A stretch of DNA of 9,653 nt from Gammaproteobacteria bacterium (GTDB lineage Bacteria > Pseudomonadota > Gammaproteobacteria > Acidiferrobacterales > Acidiferrobacteraceae), in NCBI GenBank assembly GCA_028064935.1, contig JAPTWT010000204.1:1-9653 (forward strand). Reading direction: 5' to 3'. The position numbers were made by a program, and so were the translations under genes. Position 1 is the stretch's first letter, and each line of letters begins with the position of its first letter. The notes below the pieces were generated by a model, which saw only the letters and a program-made list of their open reading frames with translations, was not told the origin of the DNA and did no database searches. This document shows positions 6,286 through 9,653 of the stretch, in pieces.

Positions 6286-6326
6286 GGCTAACGCTCAGCG
6301 CCGCCCGCTGCATGCTGTTGTTAGGC
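6286..6326 (-). other. short attC-like recombination site
   Basis: Read on the - strand, GCCTAAC (6326-6320, R''-like) is followed by AACAGCATG, CAGCG, a 5-nt loop, CGCTG, AGC and GTTAGCC (6292-6286, R'-like). The outer CTAAC/GTTAG and inner CAGCG/CGCTG pair, giving the nested R''-L''-L'-R' fold of integron attC sites. It starts 19 nt after the stop codon of the DUF262-DUF1524 gene. Deviations: about 41 bp is below the usual minimum, the arms are asymmetric, and GTTAGCC breaks the GTTRRRY rule at one base. It may be a truncated attC. Confidence 0.45.
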
Positions 6327-6345
6327 AAGGACGTGCCGAAGCACA

Positions 6346-8049
6346 TCAGGACAGCCCTTGTAGCAGTTTGACAATGGCACTTCTTCGCTTGTCGTAGAAC
6401 TCATCAAACGCATCAAATGCGTATGTTGACATTTCCGGGATTAGATGACGCGTTCTGAAAGTGGCGTCCCGTGTCCTGATCCATTCTTCAAATGGCGTGG
6501 CGTTTTTCGACAAGTTCTCGGATTCGGTAAGTAATTGCAGGTTGGCGAGCAGGTTGTACTTGGCGATGTACGATTGAACCTTGGATTCATCGTAACCCCT
6601 CTCCTTTAGGAGCCGAACCCCAAACTGCGACTGAGGAAAGATGTGATCCTCGTGGAACACGGCGTCCTTCCAGTCCCGGTCCGGGTAAATTAGGGAGAGG
6701 ACGAGGTTAGTGTAGCGCCCCTGGTAGCTGTAGCCCATGATGCGCTCAATCTCGGGGTCGTTTAGGCTCGCCTCGATCCCCAGTGACCTATACAACTCGG
6801 CTGCGGGAAACGGGGAGTGGGGACCGCAACCAGAAAGTAGTTCCCGTAGGCGTCCGAGGGTCGTGTCCGATGAGCCGCCGAAGGCGTTTTTCAGCGTCGA
6901 GAAAACGAACCAACGGCGGATCGCAACTTGGGCGTCGGCATCTTCGGACCTCGATGACGTGTCGAAAGAGTTGTCGCCTCGCTTTAGCAAGTAGAGGGCA
7001 ATCGGAAGCAAGGCAAGCGGTGCAACGACATTCTTGGAGTTGAAGCCGAAGCGCGAAATCAGCCGCACCGTCGCCGCCAGGGCCGCCTTGATCTTCTCCC
7101 AATTCGCCTCGATCTTGCGCAGGTTGGTCTTACTGAAGTTCTTGACCTTGTACTGGATCGGCAGGTTCTCGGTGAGGTAGAGGCTGGCCTTCAGCACGAA
7201 GTCCTTGCCGAAGTTGTACCCCGTCCCAATATCGTTGAGCGAGTCGGTGAAGTCGTGGATTTCGCGCCGGGCGTCCAGTGTCTCCCACTTCGCCGTCGCC
7301 GTAGCCAGAAGCAGGTCGGAGTATTCGAGCGGCTGACCTGCCGAGTTTGCCCGCACGAAGACCTGCAACACCTTGTCGTAGTCCTGTGACTTCTCCTGGT
7401 AGTAGTTCCCCACCAGCGTCGTGTGGATACGGTTGTGTAGACGGCCGATCAGCCTGTTGGCGTTGTCCACATGGTCCTCGGAAAGCCCGGCCAGTCTCGC
7501 CCTCGTGTCCGCCTTCGCATCCTCGGCGTCCTCGAAGTCGAGGATGCGTCCGACGAGATACCACAGCTGCGGAGCTTCGCCCGACGGCTCGTCGCTCTCA
7601 CGGAAGGCAAACCCGTAGGTGAGTTCTTCGGGGTTTTCGTCGTTCGATGTGGGCGGTTTTAGCAGGTTCAGATAGAGACGGGTCTTCCTCCAGCGGTAGT
7701 AGAAGTAGCGGTACGACCCCTTCAGCCCGACGTACAGCGAGGTAATGCGCTGCTGGCCGTCCAGGACGAGGGTGATGTCCTTGGTGATCCCCGCCATGTT
7801 CGCCGGTGGGTTATGCGGGGAACCAGCGTCGAAGTCCCGGATGAACTCGTAGACCGGCCACTCGTCCTTGTTCTTCTGCTCCAGCGTCCAGTAGAGGAAC
7901 GAGCCGATGGGGAAGTCCGCCATTATTGAGTCGAACAACCGCTCGATGCGGTCGGTCCCCCACACGAACTCTCGCTGGATCGCCGGAAGATAGATATCCC
8001 GGTTCACCTGGCGGATGATGTCGCTGACTCGAACGGGTATGTACTCCAC
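6346..8049 (-). CDS. DUF262-DUF1524 endonuclease (GmrSD / SspE-like restriction nuclease)
   Basis: This encodes 567 residues, complete and intact. The start is GTG 8049 on the - strand with AAAGGGG (8061-8055) 5 nt upstream; the family N-terminus VRVSDIIRQVNRDIYLPAIQ fits this start. The DUF262 (ParB/Srx-like, GmrS-type) domain shows LPAIQREFVW (21-30), PIGSFLYW (47-54) and the hallmark VLDGQQRITSLY (95-106), implicated in NTP-dependent regulation. The C-terminal DUF1524 His-Me finger nuclease shows FHEDHIFPQSQF (465-476; H469 the likely general base) and YNLLANLQLL (498-507) with the conserved Asn residues. Proteins with both domains cut modified phage DNA (GmrSD, type IV restriction) or act as SspE in phosphorothioation defence. 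No modification genes (dnd/ssp) are visible here, so a stand-alone type IV-like role is likelier. The gene is flanked by attC-like core sites. Confidence 0.92.
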   Translation of the reverse strand: MEYIPVRVSDIIRQVNRDIYLPAIQREFVWGTDRIERLFDSIMADFPIGSFLYWTLEQKNKDEWPVYEFIRDFDAGSPHNPPANMAGITKDITLVLDGQQRITSLYVGLKGSYRYFYYRWRKTRLYLNLLKPPTSNDENPEELTYGFAFRESDEPSGEAPQLWYLVGRILDFEDAEDAKADTRARLAGLSEDHVDNANRLIGRLHNRIHTTLVGNYYQEKSQDYDKVLQVFVRANSAGQPLEYSDLLLATATAKWETLDARREIHDFTDSLNDIGTGYNFGKDFVLKASLYLTENLPIQYKVKNFSKTNLRKIEANWEKIKAALAATVRLISRFGFNSKNVVAPLALLPIALYLLKRGDNSFDTSSRSEDADAQVAIRRWFVFSTLKNAFGGSSDTTLGRLRELLSGCGPHSPFPAAELYRSLGIEASLNDPEIERIMGYSYQGRYTNLVLSLIYPDRDWKDAVFHEDHIFPQSQFGVRLLKERGYDESKVQSYIAKYNLLANLQLLTESENLSKNATPFEEWIRTRDATFRTRHLIPEMSTYAFDAFDEFYDKRRSAIVKLLQGLS

Positions 8050-8061
8050 AGAATCCCCTTT

Positions 8062-8068
8062 GCCTAAC
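8062..8068 (-). other. GTTAGGC core site upstream of the nuclease gene (candidate cassette 5' boundary)
   Basis: On the - strand GTTAGGCAAAGGGG leads straight into the ribosome binding site and GTG start, 12 nt after the core. An inverted near-copy, GTTAGGCAAGG on the + strand, is at 6320-6330. Short 5' leaders directly after GTTRRRY are typical of integron gene cassettes. The sequence upstream (TCGAATTTTA) is not a recognisable attI or complete attC. Confidence 0.4.
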
Positions 8069-8082
8069 TAAAATTCGACGTC

Positions 8083-8106
8083 CTAAAAGGCCCGTCCATA
8101 CGGGCC
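8083..8106 (-). terminator. intrinsic terminator reading leftwards, upstream of the nuclease gene
   Basis: On the - strand, GGCCCGT, loop ATGG, ACGGGCC (8106-8089), then TTTTAGG (8088-8082). The stem is a perfect 7 bp with a short T-run. It would stop transcription entering from the right, so the nuclease gene would need a promoter within 8050-8082 or read-through; none is obvious there. Confidence 0.5.
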
Positions 8107-8178
8107 CATTGGGGCTTGATAAAAACTTAACACCTGTTTATTCGTACAGTTAGTCTTTTTCGTGTAGCAGTCAACTGA

Positions 8179-8196
8179 GGTAGCGCATGTTAAATC
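8179..8196 (+). repeat. 18-bp direct repeat, copy 1
   Basis: GGTAGCGCATGTTAAATC, identical to the last 18 bases of the window (9636-9653). The bases to the left differ, so the repeat begins at GG; its right end cannot be seen. It contains GTTAAAT, which fits the GTTRRRY core, but that is a short match. Confidence 0.55.
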
Positions 8197-8901
8197 GTGC
8201 CCTAAAGGCGTCACCGATTCGCGGCCTAATGGAGCCACGGCAAGGTGGCCTTTCCCCGATTTCGGATGGGTTCGTTTTACGGGGTTTTTGGCAAACTGAC
8301 AAGAGCTTCGAAATACCGTCCCGTGAGGGCGGGGCGGCAGACGTAGAGGGCCGCCCCGCCGGGGTGAAGGAGAGGCGCGGTTTAGGAAGAAGGCGCAGGA
8401 TGGGGAGAGGATGGCGCGGGGCCCGCAGGCTGCACCTGTGCTGCGAGCACATCGGAGCTTCTCAACGGGCCGTGAGGTCGGACTTCTCATCGATTCTGTT
8501 CTTGTACGCGCTCAGCTGGCGCGGCGGTTGCCCCCCAAGGACGTAGTAGCAAACCAAACTACGGTGACAAGCGTCAATACCTACTTTTCTAGGCTGCCCC
8601 CGCCGAGATCCTGGCTTTGAGGCGTACGGTGCTAATTCCCAAAATGGCGGCCGCGTCCTTATCAAATCCGATCCTCATTGTTCGGCCCTCGTAAAACATC
8701 AATGTGGATATTTTGTGGCGTGGCAAGAAATATGTGGCGACGAATAGCTAATTTTTGCAAGAGTTTTCCGAAAGGTGATCGCGTCAGTGATCGTGGGTCA
8801 CGATTAGCAATCCTTTTTCAGGCGCGTGGGATGGGGTGGGTAAGCTGACGGCAACCGTTGTATGATGACGAATAGCTTGAACTGGGGACAATGGGGGCAG
8901 A
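8197..8901. other. gene-poor stretch with a strong hairpin
   Basis: No reading frame here has a convincing start and protein-like composition. The clearest structure is an 11-bp perfect inverted repeat, GGCGGGGCGGC (8328-8338) and GCCGCCCCGCC (8350-8360), with an 11-nt loop and no T-tract. Smaller items are ATCGTG-GGT-CACGAT (8790-8804) and an 11-bp direct repeat GACGAATAGCT at 8739-8749 and 8867-8877, the second 25 nt before the next gene and possibly part of its promoter region. Confidence 0.5.
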
Positions 8902-9653
8902 ATGCTCGGCGGCGGACGGTGGAATACCAAGTCGAGGCTCCGAAAGCAGCTCCCGATATTTTTTCTGACTAGACCGAGCGGGCCCGCAACCGCTTTGTAC
9001 GCCGTCCCGGTTGTATTCGGACTTGTGGCGCTTCTGACCAAGAACCCCATTTTCCGCACACTGGTGCCCTTGGCGGTTCCCTTGATAACCTTTCTGGGTA
9101 TCGCGTGGTGGACCGACTTTAGGGAGAGGCGGGCACTGCTTTCCGAGGTGAGGGAAAATGCTGATGCGCTACTCATGACATGCCGACAGTTTATTGAGCG
9201 GGACATTGACAAATGGCGTGCAAACCCGACTACCGTGTCCCTTATGCCGCAAGTGACGTCATCCGTTTGGGAGTCCATTACCGAGCGTGCGCATTCGGAC
9301 GCCAGCGTGCGAATCGTGGGGCGTCAGAATAGCCGGCTCTCTCAGATTTATGCACGAATCCGTGACCGACCTATTATGACGGGCACAATCCTACGACGGG
9401 CGAGCTGGTCTTGGGATGCCTTGGCGGTGCCGAACGGACATCCAGTGGACCCCCATCTTCCTCGCAATATATTTCAATGTGGCCTGTTTTACCTGGACCT
9501 CGCGGAGACCCTATACGGGTTTGTGGCAGACTCCAACACCCGGTTCGCTACTCAAACTTCTCGTGAACAGGGGCCATGGGTTGCGAAGGCCCGCGCCTTT
9601 CTGAAAGAGGCGGACATCGCGTGGACCGAGCATTTGGTAGCGCATGTTAAATC
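8902..9653 (+). CDS. hypothetical two-helix membrane protein, 3' end outside the window
   Basis: The reading frame is open from 8881 to the right edge without a stop. ATG 8902 is taken as the start, with GGGGG (8893-8897) 4 nt upstream; 250 codons are visible. After a basic N-terminus (RWNTKSRLRKQ) there are two hydrophobic segments, about residues 29-46 (ATALYAVPVVFGLVALL) and 52-70 (RTLVPLAVPLITFLGIAWW), joined by a short loop. A soluble, probably cytoplasmic region follows (DFRERRALLSEVRENADALL..., later VWESITERAHSDASVRIVG and FYLDLAETLYGFVADSNTRF). I do not recognise a family. A two-helix anchor plus soluble domain could be a membrane-bound sensor or effector, but nothing visible proves it. 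The 18-bp repeat lies within its last visible codons. Confidence 0.7.
   Translation, partial: MLGGGRWNTKSRLRKQLPIFFLTRPSGPATALYAVPVVFGLVALLTKNPIFRTLVPLAVPLITFLGIAWWTDFRERRALLSEVRENADALLMTCRQFIERDIDKWRANPTTVSLMPQVTSSVWESITERAHSDASVRIVGRQNSRLSQIYARIRDRPIMTGTILRRASWSWDALAVPNGHPVDPHLPRNIFQCGLFYLDLAETLYGFVADSNTRFATQTSREQGPWVAKARAFLKEADIAWTEHLVAHVK
9636..9653 (+). repeat. 18-bp direct repeat, copy 2 (at window edge)
   Basis: GGTAGCGCATGTTAAATC again, 1457 bp to the right of the first copy and inside the open reading frame of the 8902 gene. The match may continue beyond the window. Confidence 0.55.

Noticed and set aside
8147..8174. Promoter for the nuclease gene (TTGACT on the - strand, TAACTG 16 nt on)
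   Set aside because: The -10 matches consensus at only two positions, and the leftward terminator at 8083-8106 lies between it and the gene.
8062..8194. A full 133-bp attC from GCCTAAC (8062) to GTTAAAT (8188) on the + strand
   Set aside because: The end cores pair poorly and the interior shows no L''/L' arms; its hairpin is better explained as a terminator.
8187..8546. 119-codon + strand reading frame starting in the 18-bp repeat
   Set aside because: It passes through the 8328-8360 hairpin, is low-complexity Arg/Gly-rich and lacks a ribosome binding site.
8784..9278. 164-codon - strand reading frame opposite the membrane-protein gene
   Set aside because: It has no ribosome binding site, and the opposing + strand frame has ordered hydrophobic segments and remains open to the window edge.
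1..9653. CRISPR arrays, tRNA or rRNA genes, IS transposases
   Set aside because: No regularly spaced repeats, no tRNA-like cloverleaf or rRNA sequence, and no transposase motifs were seen.

Overview
The window is GC-rich bacterial DNA with Shine-Dalgarno leaders (GGAGG) and close gene packing. It is most likely a conjugative plasmid or integrative conjugative element of a proteobacterium; I cannot name the host. Recognition of gene families is by eye from motifs, with no database search.

Region 1 (1-3526) is the end of a conjugation (DNA-processing) module on the + strand. It holds the C-terminus of a MobF (TraI/TrwC-type) relaxase-helicase running in from the left edge, a 67-residue orphan, a complete TraD/TrwB-type coupling protein, and a translationally coupled HELSH-type metallopeptidase-like protein with a C-terminal hydrophobic tail. 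A strong intrinsic terminator closes the module. Two near-identical palindromes (TTTCCAAAAC[C/G]GGAAA) lie in the leader after the relaxase and inside traD.

Region 2 (3527-5440) is the early/anti-restriction part. A gene-free stretch carries a 14-bp inverted repeat enclosing a smaller hairpin. It is followed by an ArdC-like protein (ssDNA-binding domain plus zincin domain) whose N-terminal coding sequence is out of frame with its best start, and by small ORFs with further apparent frame breaks. Indels cluster here, while traD and the restriction gene are intact. The leaders of the small gene at 592 and the gene at 4774 share a repeated sequence.

Region 3 (5418-8106) is defence-like. It has a + strand protein with a GDVAHNLRSAID motif and, convergent to it, a complete DUF262-DUF1524 (GmrSD/SspE-like) nuclease on the - strand. 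The nuclease gene is bounded by GTTAGGC 12 nt before its start and by GCCTAAC plus a short attC-like hairpin just after its stop. This is the layout of an integron gene cassette, although no integrase is present and the attC-like site is short and non-canonical.

Region 4 (8107-9653) is mostly non-coding up to 8901, with a strong hairpin. It then holds the start of an unrecognised two-helix membrane protein that runs off the right edge. An 18-bp direct repeat links 8179-8196 to the last 18 bases of the window.

Taken together: relaxase and coupling protein move the DNA, the ArdC-like protein would protect it on entry, and the DUF262-DUF1524 nuclease would be cargo acting against phage or other foreign DNA.
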